From assembly GCA_050952225.1 (NCBI GenBank), contig JBMNKL010000001.1:496001-560000 (forward strand): 64,000 nt of DNA, written 5' to 3'. Positions 9,291 through 17,893 of the stretch are shown here, in pieces (within the stretch, counting starts at the first letter, position 1; every line of letters begins with the position of its first letter). The notes beneath the pieces are model-generated. The model did not search any database, was not told where the DNA came from, and saw only the letters and a program-made list of their open reading frames with translations. A program made the position numbers and the translations under genes. The DNA is from JBMNKL01 sp050952225. GTDB taxonomy: Bacteria; Bacillota; Clostridia; Acetivibrionales; DTU013.

Positions 9291-10286
9291 ATGGAAATTT
9301 TAATACCTGTGTTTATTGTAATCCTGGCATTTATTTTCGTTATATTGTTTTTCACATTTATACCGGTGGGGCTATGGATATCGGCTTTTGCGGCGGGAGT
9401 GCGCGTCGGCATTTTCACGCTGGTGGGCATGAGACTAAGGAGGGTCAGCCCCAGCAAGATTATTCTCCCGCTCATAAAAGCGTCAAAAGCGGGACTGGAC
9501 GTCAATGTCAACCAACTGGAGGCGCATCATCTCGCCGGGGGCAATGTTGACAAGGTTGTAAATGCGTTAATTGCGGCACATAGGGCAAACATGGATTTGC
9601 AGTTTGTCAGGGCCGCGGCGATAGACCTGGCGGGAAGGGATGTCCTTGAAGCAGTTAAGATGAGCGTAAATCCAAGGGTGATAGAAACACCTAATATCTC
9701 GGCGGTTGCTAAAGACGGGATTGAGCTTTTGGTCAAAGCGAGGGTTACGGTCAGGGCAAACCTGGACAGGTTGATTGGCGGAGCAGGAGAGGCTACTGTT
9801 ATTGCCAGGGTCGGGGAAGGCATCGTAACGACCGTGGGGAGTTCGGAATCACACACAGATGTGCTTGAAAACCCTGACATGATATCCCAGACAGTCCTTA
9901 ACAAGGGACTTGATTCAGGGACTGCATTTGAAATATTGTCCATAGACATAGCGGATGTGGATGTGGGAAGGAACATCGGCGCTCAACTTATGACCCTGCA
10001 GGCGGAGGCCGACAAAAATATAGCCCAGGCAAAAGCCGAAGAAAGGCGCGCCATGGCAGTGGCGAAAGAGCAGGAAATGAAAGCGCTTGTGCAGGAGATG
10101 CGCGCGAGGGTCGTGGAAGCGGAAGCGGAGGTGCCGAAGGCTATGGCGGCCGCTCTCAGGGAAGGAAAGCTTGGCGTGATGGATTATTACGGCATGCAGA
10201 ATTTGAATGCCGACACCCAGATGCGCAGCACCATATCAAAAATTGGCGGCAAAGCGGATAATGACGAAAATATTATAAAGAAGTAG
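9291..10286 (+). CDS. floA: Flotillin-like protein FloA
   Basis: 331 residues with GAAAGGAG upstream. An N-terminal hairpin or single membrane segment (residues 3-50) anchors it on the cytoplasmic face. The SPFH-type body includes SVNPRVIETPNISAVAKDGI, and a C-terminal Ala/Glu/Lys-rich coiled coil (residues 235-295) includes EAEAEVPKAMAAALREGKLG. Length and C-terminus fit the FloA family (formerly UPF0365). It scaffolds membrane microdomains that host signalling and secretion proteins. It forms an operon with nfeD and sits between a histidine kinase and a LytTR regulator, so a link to membrane signalling is plausible. Confidence 0.93.
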   Translation: MEILIPVFIVILAFIFVILFFTFIPVGLWISAFAAGVRVGIFTLVGMRLRRVSPSKIILPLIKASKAGLDVNVNQLEAHHLAGGNVDKVVNALIAAHRANMDLQFVRAAAIDLAGRDVLEAVKMSVNPRVIETPNISAVAKDGIELLVKARVTVRANLDRLIGGAGEATVIARVGEGIVTTVGSSESHTDVLENPDMISQTVLNKGLDSGTAFEILSIDIADVDVGRNIGAQLMTLQAEADKNIAQAKAEERRAMAVAKEQEMKALVQEMRARVVEAEAEVPKAMAAALREGKLGVMDYYGMQNLNADTQMRSTISKIGGKADNDENIIKK

Positions 10287-10304
10287 AATAGAAAGGATAT
10301 TATC

Positions 10305-10781
10305 ATGCCTAAAGATAGTTTTGGTTATTCCGGGTTTAATCCGGCGCCGTGGCCGATGCCGGTAAGTCCGCCGCAAGGGCAGGGGCAAAAGCACGGCAGG
10401 GGTTGTCGCAGGAGTCAAGGCCGAGGATGGCGGCAAATCCGGCGCCGAGGTCGGGGCCTAATATGACGGCAGGGCAGGCGAAAAGATGCCAATAGGGACG
10501 GCGCCAATGGTGCGGGGTCCATGAAGGCATCGGGGATACCTCCGGGATGACAGCATCCGGGATATCTTCAAGGATCGTCGGTGGGCCGGATGGCGCCGGG
10601 AACGGCAGCGGAACCGGCGCCGGGATATGTCACGGAAGTTGCGCAAAAAAGTACGGCAGGAAGCAAAATGACGGGGCCTGTGCTTGATTTCTCCCCAGGC
10701 AGCCTGCTTAACGGCATTATATTATCTGAAATACTTGGAAAGCCCAAGTGTTTGCAAAAAACGTTCGGAAAACGATGGTGA
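10305..10781 (+). pseudogene. Broken Pro/Gly/Met-rich protein with conserved tail
   Basis: ATG 10305 (AGGA upstream) opens MPKDSFGYSGFNPAPWPMPV and is followed by low-complexity Gly/Gln/Arg sequence with stops at 10464 and near 10548. From 10581 the same frame is open again and ends in FSPGSLLNGIILSEILGKPK, TGA 10779-10781. The middle reads as Gly/Pro/Ala-rich in other frames (GVVAGVKAEDGGKSGAEVGA), suggesting several frameshifts in a GC-rich repetitive gene. The tail looks like a real, possibly conserved C-terminus. Function is unknown; a small coat-like or membrane-associated clostridial protein is possible. Confidence 0.4.
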
Positions 10782-10787
10782 TGGCTG

Positions 10788-11528
10788 TTGGATATTAAAG
10801 TACTGATAGCTGACGATGATAGCGGCATGCGGACGGTATTAAAAAAAGCTGTTGAGAAAGTAGAAGGCTTCAAGGTGACAGGAGAAGCGGAGGACGGCGA
10901 AGCTGTCCTTCTTTTATTTGAGAGGCACCGCCCGGACGTGGTGTTCCTGGACGTGGAAATGCCGCATGTTACAGGTATAGAATGCGCAAAAAGCATTGTG
11001 GATATTGAGCCAAAAACTATCATTATTTTTGTAACCGCCCATGAAGAGTACATGCCGGAGGCATTTGACGTTTACGCTTTCGATTACCTGGTAAAGCCTT
11101 TCAAGGTAAGCAGGCTTATCAAAACGCTTGAACGGATAAAAAGGACCAGCGCCGAAAAACCGCGTGGCAACGGCGCAAGTTCCGCCGAAACACAAGGAAC
11201 TCTTAACAAGCTTATGGTCCGTAACAAGGAAGGGGTAAGCCTTGTAGATATGTACGAAATCATATTGATACAACGCGAGGACAGGAGTACGGTCATATAT
11301 ACAAAAAATGAGCGTTTTGTAACATCCGAAAGCCTCGGCAGTCTTGAAAAAAGGCTTGACGGCAGATCATTCTTCAGGTGCCACAAATCCTATATCATTA
11401 ACCTTAACGCTGTCAGCAAAATATACCCTTACGGCCGGTGGACATACATCGTGAAACTGAAAGGTATCGATAAAGACGCCCTCATAACACAAGACAAATA
11501 TGATGAATTAAAAAGGATTTTCTCATAA
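10788..11528 (+). CDS. LytTR-family response regulator
   Basis: 246 residues from TTG 10788. The receiver domain has the acidic pocket DDD at 9-11, phospho-Asp55 in FLDVEMP, Thr84 in FVTAHEE and Lys103 in LVKPF. The LytTR DNA-binding domain covers about 135-245 (SLGSLEKRLDGRSFFRCHKS, YIINLNAVSKIYPYG). Such regulators control surface, autolysis or competence-type genes. The cognate kinase is probably the SpoOB-type protein at 7633-8500. The start codon is weakly supported, since no clear GGAGG precedes it. Confidence 0.88.
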   Translation: MDIKVLIADDDSGMRTVLKKAVEKVEGFKVTGEAEDGEAVLLLFERHRPDVVFLDVEMPHVTGIECAKSIVDIEPKTIIIFVTAHEEYMPEAFDVYAFDYLVKPFKVSRLIKTLERIKRTSAEKPRGNGASSAETQGTLNKLMVRNKEGVSLVDMYEIILIQREDRSTVIYTKNERFVTSESLGSLEKRLDGRSFFRCHKSYIINLNAVSKIYPYGRWTYIVKLKGIDKDALITQDKYDELKRIFS

Positions 11529-11577
11529 AAGGAATATGGTGAAGCGGCAACCGGGAATTTTGCAAAATGCCCGGCTC

Positions 11578-12648
11578 TCACAGCTTTATTGCTGCCTCAA
11601 GCCCGCCAATTTCGGATGCAATCTCACCAGGAGTCTTTCCTGAATCTAAAAGAGGCTGCACAACATCAATAAAAAGGTTCGGAACGTAAGTTTTTAACGC
11701 GGTAAAATTTCCGCTTAACGAGTATTCCCCGAGGGCTGCCGGGACCAGGACAGAATCGCCGGTCTTTACACCGGTTTTGCCGCCGTTCCAGGCGATTGTT
11801 CCGCTGCCGGAGATTAATACGTAAATGTAGAACCTGCTGCCGTCGGCGATTTCATGGATTTCACCGTTAATGTTAATATCATATATTTCGGTGCAGAAAT
11901 ATTGATTGGCAACTACGGTTTTCTTAGAGCAGCCGGCGCCCAGGCTGAGCTCAATGCCACGGTATTTTTCCTTCCGGCCTTCCGATTTAAAATCGATGAC
12001 TTGAAGCGCCTTTTCGATATGAAGCTCCCTGCCGGTGCGGCCGTAATCATATATCCTGTATGTTGTATCAGAGTTTTGCTGTATTTCGGCGAGGATAATA
12101 CCCTTACCGATGGCGTGGACAATTCCCGCGGGTATGTTGATTACATCTCCCGGGAATACTTGTATGGACTTCAGGCAGCTTTCAACGTTATTTTTTTCAA
12201 TGGTTTCGGCGAATTTCTCACGAGTTGTGCCGGGAACTACATCGTAAACGAGCCTGGCGCCGGGCTTGGCGCTTATTATATACCACATTTCATTTTTGCC
12301 ATATTCCCCGTTTTCGTACGTTTGCACAAATGCATCGTCGGGATGGACCTGGACGGATAAATTGTTTTCTGCGTCTATGAATTTAACCAGCAGCGGGAAT
12401 TTTTCGATATCCTTGTCAGGGAGGGCATTCCCGATGATTTTCCTGCCGTATCGCATGATGAGGTCCGCAAGTGACATACCCTCGTACTCACCGTTGGCTA
12501 CGATGCTTGTGCCGTTTTTATGGCATGCTATTTCCCAGCTTTCGGCGACAATTCCTGAGGGAGGAAGTTTTTTGCCTAAAGACGCCAGGTTTCTTCCGCC
12601 CCATACGTAGTCCTTGTACAACGGCTTGAATTTAAGCGGATAAAGCAT
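11578..12648 (-). CDS. manA: Mannose-6-phosphate isomerase, class I
   Basis: 356 residues. The start at 12648 (MLYPLKFKPL) is chosen because GAGGAGGGG lies just upstream; an earlier in-frame ATG has no site. It interconverts mannose-6-phosphate and fructose-6-phosphate, feeding glycolysis or GDP-mannose synthesis. Zinc-site elements are visible: LSVQVHPDDA (Gln, His), NEMWYII (Glu) and PAGIVHAIGKG (His), then IQQNSDTTYRIYDYGRTGRE. Small-type ManA, as in Bacillus. It is convergent with the response regulator; 49 bp separate the two stops. Confidence 0.92.
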   Translation of the reverse strand: MLYPLKFKPLYKDYVWGGRNLASLGKKLPPSGIVAESWEIACHKNGTSIVANGEYEGMSLADLIMRYGRKIIGNALPDKDIEKFPLLVKFIDAENNLSVQVHPDDAFVQTYENGEYGKNEMWYIISAKPGARLVYDVVPGTTREKFAETIEKNNVESCLKSIQVFPGDVINIPAGIVHAIGKGIILAEIQQNSDTTYRIYDYGRTGRELHIEKALQVIDFKSEGRKEKYRGIELSLGAGCSKKTVVANQYFCTEIYDININGEIHEIADGSRFYIYVLISGSGTIAWNGGKTGVKTGDSVLVPAALGEYSLSGNFTALKTYVPNLFIDVVQPLLDSGKTPGEIASEIGGLEAAIKL

Positions 12649-12758
12649 AAAACCCCTCCTCACCATGAAATTCATGGCGTTTACTTCAGTTCATTGACTT
12701 AACCGATATTATCCATTACTGAAATAAGTATACAGCATAGAGCTTTATTATTCAACAT

Positions 12759-13037
12759 TTAACGGGATGCGATATTGTTGAGAGTTGCGAAAAAAGCCCG
12801 GCGGCTTGCTATTTCGGCTACCTTTTCCTCACCGGGTAATAGCTCTACCTTGGCAAAACCCTTAAGTTCCTTTTCAGGCATAATTGCTGAAACTCCGGGT
12901 GCTTTCACATATAACTGTATGATTTCCTTTCCTTTTACAGGACCGATGTTCTGGAATTTAGCCACGGCATCGATAATTGTATTCTGGTTAGACGGCAGGT
13001 TAAGATTAACGCGATCAGAACCTTCATTTTTGTTCAC
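12759..13037 (-). pseudogene. GH3 beta-glucosidase C-terminal relic (Fn3-like domain)
   Basis: About 65 residues match the fibronectin III-like domain at the end of glycoside hydrolase family 3 enzymes: NIGPVKGKEIIQLYVKAPGV followed by PEKELKGFAKVELLPGE. The catalytic domains are absent, and flanking residues are not family-like, so this is a gene remnant. No ribosome site precedes the ATG at 13037. Confidence 0.65.
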
Positions 13038-13250
13038 ATAATTGCTCCGCTAGATGACATAATAATATGGTTTATCCAGTTATGTCCACATTTCGCGCCC
13101 TGAAGCTGAATTGCCAATAGAGGGGTCGGCAGGAATCGACAATAGGGGAGAAGGCAAAAATATCATTGATTTTAATACCGGTAAGTTATATTATTATAAT
13201 AAATATCCAGCTTCTGCGCGGATGAATTCCAAATAGATTGTGAGATAAAC

Positions 13251-13962
13251 ATGGACAAACTAAAAAACAAGCTTGCAGATTTATTAGCATACCCTGTCAG
13301 GTTTTATCAGAGCCTTTCCGATAAGAGGGCTACGCTGTTTGCGGGGATAATCCTGGTTGGCGCCATTGATCTTCTTCTGCCGGACATAGCCGCGGTATTT
13401 GACACCTTTTTTTCAGGCAAGCCGACGGATGATATTCTCTTTAACGCCTTTATGATGGTTTTCGTCATATTGGCGGCGGGAATAATTGACGTTGTCTTTC
13501 TCAGTGTGCCGCTTTTTGATTTTTTTAAGTTTTTGAAGAAGAGGGAGATAGCAATGGAGACATTCCGGAGACGGCGCGTTTCATTCGCTTACGTCTTCGC
13601 TCCCGCCAGGGCCGGACAGCTGGGAAAGCTGGGACCAAAAGCCTTCTCTTGTGAAAGTAATGAAGGTGTATATTGTTTCACACTTCATCATTATCCCTGT
13701 TACAACATTCGTTTATTTCGCTTTTGCCCGCAATATTACCGAGAGCAGCCCTGCCTGGATGCAAAACCTGTACCTGCTTATTTTTGTACTGACTTTCATA
13801 TGGGCCGCGGCGATAATTACGAGAGGCATAAACGCCGTCTTCCGCTTCAACCCTTTGTTTAAAAGGCTGACATATATTATAGTGCTGATATGGAACTTTA
13901 TCTTTTCAATGGTGTTTAGCATGCAAATCATGAAATGGCTGCTGATGCTCTTCAGGCGATAG
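13251..13962 (+). CDS. Polytopic membrane protein of unknown function (frameshifted)
   Basis: The first frame from ATG 13251 carries two long hydrophobic helices (about residues 27-50 and 62-90) and then loses hydrophobic character near residue 105. The +1 frame from about 13,560-13,650 onward carries three further helices (VYIVSHFIIIPVTTFVYFAF and others) and ends at TAG 13962. Together about 236 residues and five helices, in the style of Yip1-like membrane proteins. A single-base error or mutation between 13,550 and 13,650 joins the two. The function is not recognised. Confidence 0.5.
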
Positions 13963-13979
13963 GGAATTTAACAAAGATA

Positions 13980-14009
13980 TTGATGAGTCGGGCGGCTATA
14001 TGCTATAAT
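13980..14009 (+). promoter_or_regulatory. Sigma-A promoter for the ECF S-component operon
   Basis: TTGATG (13980-13985), an 18 bp spacer, TATAAT (14004-14009). It predicts a leader of about 220 nt before the S-component ATG. Confidence 0.55.
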
Positions 14010-14225
14010 CTACAAAGTAATTGTTCGTAATTATACCATGAAGGTATACGACCTCTCGAAAGAGGTATTTTGAAGAGGCGGTACCGGCGTGGTTTTTTAT
14101 TTTTTAACTGCTCCAATCCGGTCACGGATGATTGACCCTGGCCGTGACAGCCGGGCAGGACTCGCCGCAAGCTGCCTGTTCAGGAAATTTCATGATTTAT
14201 GAATCAACTTATGAATTAACGAGAG
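14010..14225 (+). promoter_or_regulatory. Structured 5' leader, class unassigned
   Basis: Contains hairpin TATACC/GGTATA (14032-14048), hairpin ACCTCT-CGAA-AGAGGT (14051-14066), a competing AGAGG at 14075-14079, and then two T-runs (14093-14098, 14101-14105). Alternative pairing of CCTCT with either AGAGG, before a T-rich tract, is the architecture of an attenuator. It fits no riboswitch consensus that I know. Confidence 0.4.
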
Positions 14226-14237
14226 GAGAATTACCTA

Positions 14238-14780
14238 ATGAAGACATCATCAACTAGGAGGCTTGTGCTGGCCGGATTGTTTATCGCACTCGGCCTGTTT
14301 TTACCATTTTTAACGGGACAGATCCCAAGAGTGGGAAGCATGTTATTGCCGATGCATATCCCGGTCCTGATAGCCGGTTTTGTATGCGGATGGCCATACG
14401 GCCTGATAGTTGGTTTTATTACGCCGCTGCTCAGAACCGTGCTGTTCGGAATGCCGCCGTTGTACCCGACCGCGGTTGCAATGGCTTTTGAACTGGCGGT
14501 TTATGGCTTTGCAACGGGCTTTTTCTACAATGTGCTGCCGAAAAAGAATATTTTTGTATATGGAGCGTTGATTATTTCAATGGTTTGCGGTAGAATCGCC
14601 TGGGGCATTGTAAGCTGGGTTTTATACGGGCTGCGCGGAACGGCGTTCACATGGCAGATGTTTGCCGCGGGCTCCGTAATTAACGCCATTCCGGGGATAA
14701 TAGTTCAAATCGTTATTATTCCCGTGATAATACTTGCCCTGAAAAAAGGAAACCTGATTGAGAGTGGAGCAAGTGCATAA
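14238..14780 (+). CDS. ECF transporter S component
   Basis: 180 residues from ATG 14238 with GAGAGGAG upstream. Six membrane segments, with the S-component hallmark near the N-terminus (LVLAGLFIALGLFLPF) and loops MHIPVLIAGFVCGWPYGLIV and FGMPPLYPTAVAMAFELAVY. S components bind a vitamin or related small molecule and use the shared EcfT-EcfA-EcfA' motor encoded elsewhere. The substrate cannot be read from the sequence. The overlapping downstream kinase suggests that an imported substrate is phosphorylated, for example a nucleoside-like compound. Confidence 0.85.
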   Translation: MKTSSTRRLVLAGLFIALGLFLPFLTGQIPRVGSMLLPMHIPVLIAGFVCGWPYGLIVGFITPLLRTVLFGMPPLYPTAVAMAFELAVYGFATGFFYNVLPKKNIFVYGALIISMVCGRIAWGIVSWVLYGLRGTAFTWQMFAAGSVINAIPGIIVQIVIIPVIILALKKGNLIESGASA

Positions 14781-15864
14781 CCTGGAAGAAATACTGGTTA
14801 GCCATTATAAAAAATATCCCTGCATGCAGTTGCAGGATGCGGTGAAACTTGTTTACCAGAATGAGTTTGCAGGAGGCCATTTCATTGAGGATGAAGGCAG
14901 AAGCCTTGAGATTCTCAGGGAAGAATTGCGTCGTGTCAATAGTCATGATACGGGCGGAGACGCAAATCACAGGTTTCAGTTGTTCGAAGATATAGGAAAC
15001 GGCCTGTGCAGGCTCCACCTGAAGGGCCTTAAGGATTACGCCGTTGACGTCGGGACGGTAAACAAGTTCTTCGTTTACACGGCCAATTCCAACGCCGGAA
15101 GTGTGCGGGGCTTCGAAGAAAAGCTTGATGTTTTGAGGAAATGCTGCAAGGAGGGCAGCCTGCCTTTCCCGCCAGGGGAACTGGAGGAATGCCTGCAATC
15201 CTGCAAAAGGCATGGCTACCCTCCAGTAAGCCACAGCGGGAAATACCGTGAAACATATTTCCCGGCTTACCGCGTCGTGAGTTCAATGTTCCGTGACTAT
15301 TTCGAGGTGTTTTGCAGCATAGATTGCCTGCTGAAAAAGAAAAACAGCATCATTGCGGCAATTGACGGAAACAGCGGAGCGGGGAAAAGCTCGCTGGCGT
15401 CGCTGTTGGAAGAAATCTACGACTGCAACGTGTTTCACATGGACCACTTTTTCCTGCCTTCCAGGCTCAGAACCAGGGAAAGGCTGGCGGAAACGGGCGG
15501 CAATGTTGATTATGCCAGGTTTAAAGATGAAATCATAAAAGGTTTGCTAAGCGGGCGTGAATTCAGCTATCACATGTATGATTGCGCCAGCGACACAATG
15601 GACCGGTCAATAACGGTAACCCCCAAGAGGCTGAATATTGCTGAGGGCAGCTACAGCATGCATCCGACCCTTATACAGTATTATGACCTGAAGGTTTTCC
15701 TTGGTATCGACAAGGAGACGCAAAGCCACCGCATCCTTGAAAGAAACGGTCTCGCCATGCATGAAAGGTTTATGTCGGACTGGGTTCCGATGGAGGACAG
15801 GTATTTCTCGGAAATGGACATCCCGGCAAAAAGTGATATTGTTATTTATGGTCCACAGGCTTGA
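14758..15864 (+). CDS. P-loop kinase of the uridine kinase/phosphoribulokinase family with extra N-terminal domain
   Basis: 368 residues from TTG 14758, overlapping the S-component gene by 23 bp (GTG 14764 or 14773 are alternatives). Residues 1-195 form a domain of unknown function (QLQDAVKLVYQNEFAGGHFI). The kinase begins at about 200 with Walker A IDGNSGAGKSS, then an acidic DHFFLPSRLRT segment typical of nucleoside kinases, and the lid-type HRILERNG. It probably phosphorylates the hydroxyl of a nucleoside-like substrate in the cytosol. Gene overlap ties it to the ECF transporter, suggesting import and trapping. Uridine, a thiazole-type vitamin moiety or queuosine-type nucleosides are guesses only. 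Confidence 0.7.
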   Translation: MRVEQVHNLEEILVSHYKKYPCMQLQDAVKLVYQNEFAGGHFIEDEGRSLEILREELRRVNSHDTGGDANHRFQLFEDIGNGLCRLHLKGLKDYAVDVGTVNKFFVYTANSNAGSVRGFEEKLDVLRKCCKEGSLPFPPGELEECLQSCKRHGYPPVSHSGKYRETYFPAYRVVSSMFRDYFEVFCSIDCLLKKKNSIIAAIDGNSGAGKSSLASLLEEIYDCNVFHMDHFFLPSRLRTRERLAETGGNVDYARFKDEIIKGLLSGREFSYHMYDCASDTMDRSITVTPKRLNIAEGSYSMHPTLIQYYDLKVFLGIDKETQSHRILERNGLAMHERFMSDWVPMEDRYFSEMDIPAKSDIVIYGPQA

Positions 15865-15888
15865 AGCATGGCTGTGTTATGTTATAAT
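15861..15888 (+). promoter_or_regulatory. Promoter of tRNA-Arg
   Basis: TTGAAG (15861-15866), a 16 bp spacer, TATAAT (15883-15888). The -35 overlaps the stop codon of the kinase gene. Confidence 0.5.
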
Positions 15889-15935
15889 ATAATAGTCCTT
15901 AGTAATGAGGACGATTTCGTCTTATAATTTTTTAC

Positions 15936-16010
15936 GCCCCGGTGGCCTAATGGATAAGGTAGCGGATTCCGGTTCCGCGGATGCGGGTTCGATTCCTGCC
16001 CGGGGTACCA
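15936..16010 (+). tRNA. tRNA-Arg (CCG)
   Basis: 75-nt cloverleaf with encoded CCA; acceptor GCCCCGG/CCGGGGT (terminal G-U), anticodon stem GCGGA/TCCGC around TTCCGGT, so anticodon CCG. T loop TTCGATT. Confidence 0.93.
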
Positions 16011-16017
16011 GGAAAAT

Positions 16018-16041
16018 GACCACATATTCGTGGTCTTTTTT
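16018..16041 (+). terminator. Rho-independent terminator of tRNA-Arg
   Basis: GACCAC, a 6-nt loop, GTGGTC, then six Ts. Confidence 0.85.
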
Positions 16042-16185
16042 ATATATGTATCCGATGAAGTAATGTTTTAAATAAAAGTGTTATAATATACTTGTATGCA
16101 TAAATTGGCAGGCGTACAAACAGTTCGGCAGATAAATCATGGTTTATAAGAATAAGATAAAATAACCAGGGAGGTTGGATGAGTT

Positions 16186-16662
16186 ATGCCGAAAGCTTTG
16201 ATAATTTATTACTCAAGAACCGGAAATACAAAAAAGATGGCTGAACTTGTTGCAGAGGGCATGCGTAGTGAAAATGTGGATGTGGAGGTCCGGGACGTCA
16301 ATAATGTAAAGGCGGATGACCTCCCGGAATATGACGCGATTATTGCCGGCTCACCTACTTATTACGGAGGCATGGCGGGTGAAATGAAAAAACTGTTTGA
16401 CGAATCCGTCAAGTTTCATGGAAAGCTGGACGGAAAAGTCGGTGCGGCGTTTTCTTCCAGCGCGCAGGTAGGAGGCGGTAATGAGACGACTATACTGAAC
16501 ATCCTGAACGTAATGCTTATCCATGGCATGATTGTCCAGGGAGACGCCAAGGGAGACCATTATGGCCCTGTTTCAATAGGGTCACCGGATAACAGGGCTA
16601 AGGAAATGTGCATTCGCATGGGGAAAAGGACAGCGCAGCTCGTAAAAAAATTGAAAGGGTAA
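16186..16662 (+). CDS. Flavodoxin/WrbA-like flavoprotein
   Basis: 158 residues; GGGAGGTTGG lies upstream of ATG 16186. The N-terminal FMN phosphate loop is YYSRTGNTKKMAE. PTYYGGMAGEMKKLFDES and the SSSAQVGGGNETTI loop match the NAD(P)H:quinone oxidoreductase (WrbA) subfamily rather than short electron-carrier flavodoxins, but the protein is shorter than classical WrbA (about 200). It is probably a cytosolic FMN-dependent quinone reductase or electron carrier. Single-gene unit between tRNA-Arg and dusB. Confidence 0.8.
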   Translation: MPKALIIYYSRTGNTKKMAELVAEGMRSENVDVEVRDVNNVKADDLPEYDAIIAGSPTYYGGMAGEMKKLFDESVKFHGKLDGKVGAAFSSSAQVGGGNETTILNILNVMLIHGMIVQGDAKGDHYGPVSIGSPDNRAKEMCIRMGKRTAQLVKKLKG

Positions 16663-16819
16663 TATTCACGGGCGCTTTTCCGCTATTTACATTGCCTGCA
16701 GATTATATTCCCTATAGGGCATCCGCTGCTTTATGGGCGGATGCTTTATAATATTATTGATTTGTTGTACAATCGTAAAAAGTGTGACATAAAAACGAGC
16801 GGTATAAATGGTGCATTGT

Positions 16820-17776
16820 ATGAAGATAGGACCGGTTGCATTAAAAAACAACGTATTCCTTGCGCCGATGGCAGGAGTGACCGACCAGGCTTTCAGGATA
16901 CTTTGCAAGGAGCAGGGCTGCGGGCTTGTCTGCACTGAGATGATCAGCGCAAAGGGAATGTACTATAAAGACGAAAAGAGCTGGAAGCTGGCGGAGTTAA
17001 GCGGGCTGGAACTGCCGGCTGTGGTCCAGATTTTTGGCTCTGACCCCGGCATAATGGCTTATGCCGCGGAAAAGCTAAACGATTCGGCTGCCGCAATCAT
17101 CGATATCAATATGGGCTGCCCTACGCCAAAAATCACCAAGAACGGCGAGGGAAGCGCGTTGATGCTGAAGCCGGAGCTTGCGGGCGACCTGGTTAAGGCC
17201 GTTGTTTCCTCCACTAATAAACCGGTGACCGTGAAGATACGCAAAGGATGGGATGAGGAGCGCATCAACGCAGTTGAAATAGCCGGTATCGCAGAAAAAA
17301 ACGGGGCTTCGGCCGTAACCGTGCACGGCAGGACACGGAATCAATTTTATAGCGGCAAGGCGGATTGGGATATAATTAAGAAAGTAAAAGAGGCTGTTTC
17401 AATACCGGTAATAGGAAACGGCGATATTTATAAGCCCGAGGACGCGGCGGGGATGCTGGAATATACGGGTTGTGACGCAGTAATGGTAGGGAGGGGGGCG
17501 CAGGGCAACCCGTGGATATTTAGAAGAATCATTCATTACCTGGAAACGGGTGAACTGTTGCCGGAGCCTGAAATGGACGAAAAACGGGCTATGGTCAAGC
17601 GTCACCTTAAAATGCTCGTGGAGCTGAAGGGTGAACGCACGGGTGTGCTGGAAATGCGGAAACATATTGCGTGGTATGTCAAGGGATGCAGGAATTCATC
17701 CCAATTCAAGGACCGTGTTTTTAAGGCGGTATCTTATGAAGAAATGATGGACCTGGTTTGCGGGTTCTTCCGGTGA
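16820..17776 (+). CDS. dusB: tRNA-dihydrouridine synthase DusB
   Basis: 318 residues. The start at 16820 (MKIGPVALKNNVFLAPMAG) fits the family; ATG 16808 adds four residues and neither has a good ribosome site. FMN-dependent TIM-barrel enzyme that reduces uridine in the tRNA D loop. Visible are the FMN-binding APMAGVTD, catalytic Cys in NMGCPTPKITKNGEGS, substrate loop TVKIRKGWD, VTVHGRTRNQFYSG and IGNGDIY, plus VMVGRGAQGNPWIF. A helical C-terminal domain follows. Single-gene unit upstream of mrfA. Confidence 0.93.
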   Translation: MKIGPVALKNNVFLAPMAGVTDQAFRILCKEQGCGLVCTEMISAKGMYYKDEKSWKLAELSGLELPAVVQIFGSDPGIMAYAAEKLNDSAAAIIDINMGCPTPKITKNGEGSALMLKPELAGDLVKAVVSSTNKPVTVKIRKGWDEERINAVEIAGIAEKNGASAVTVHGRTRNQFYSGKADWDIIKKVKEAVSIPVIGNGDIYKPEDAAGMLEYTGCDAVMVGRGAQGNPWIFRRIIHYLETGELLPEPEMDEKRAMVKRHLKMLVELKGERTGVLEMRKHIAWYVKGCRNSSQFKDRVFKAVSYEEMMDLVCGFFR

Positions 17777-17821
17777 ATCACGGCCGTGTAAACGTTCAAA
17801 TAATTAAACAATTCAAATATA

Positions 17822-17850
17822 TTGAATACTAAAACAAAATAAGGTATACT
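17822..17850 (+). promoter_or_regulatory. Sigma-A promoter of mrfA-mrfB
   Basis: TTGAAT (17822-17827), 17 bp spacer, TATACT (17845-17850). The predicted start site falls at the edge of the palindrome at 17862. Confidence 0.65.
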
Positions 17851-17861
17851 TTTTCTTGGCA

Positions 17862-17873
17862 GAACACTAGTTC
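17862..17873 (+). promoter_or_regulatory. Putative LexA (Cheo-type) box
   Basis: GAACACTAGTTC has the GAAC-N4-GTTC form of the Gram-positive SOS operator; the arms extend to AGAAC/GTTCT. It lies 11 bp after the -10 and before the mrfA ribosome site, a position where a repressor would block transcription. Confidence 0.6.
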
Positions 17874-17893
17874 TTATCCTTGGAGGGCTTTTT

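Noticed and set aside
14066..14105. T-box riboswitch suggested by GGCGGTACCGGCG before a T-run
   Set aside because: The leader is too short for a specifier stem, and the sequence departs from the T-box core AGGGTGGNACCGCG.
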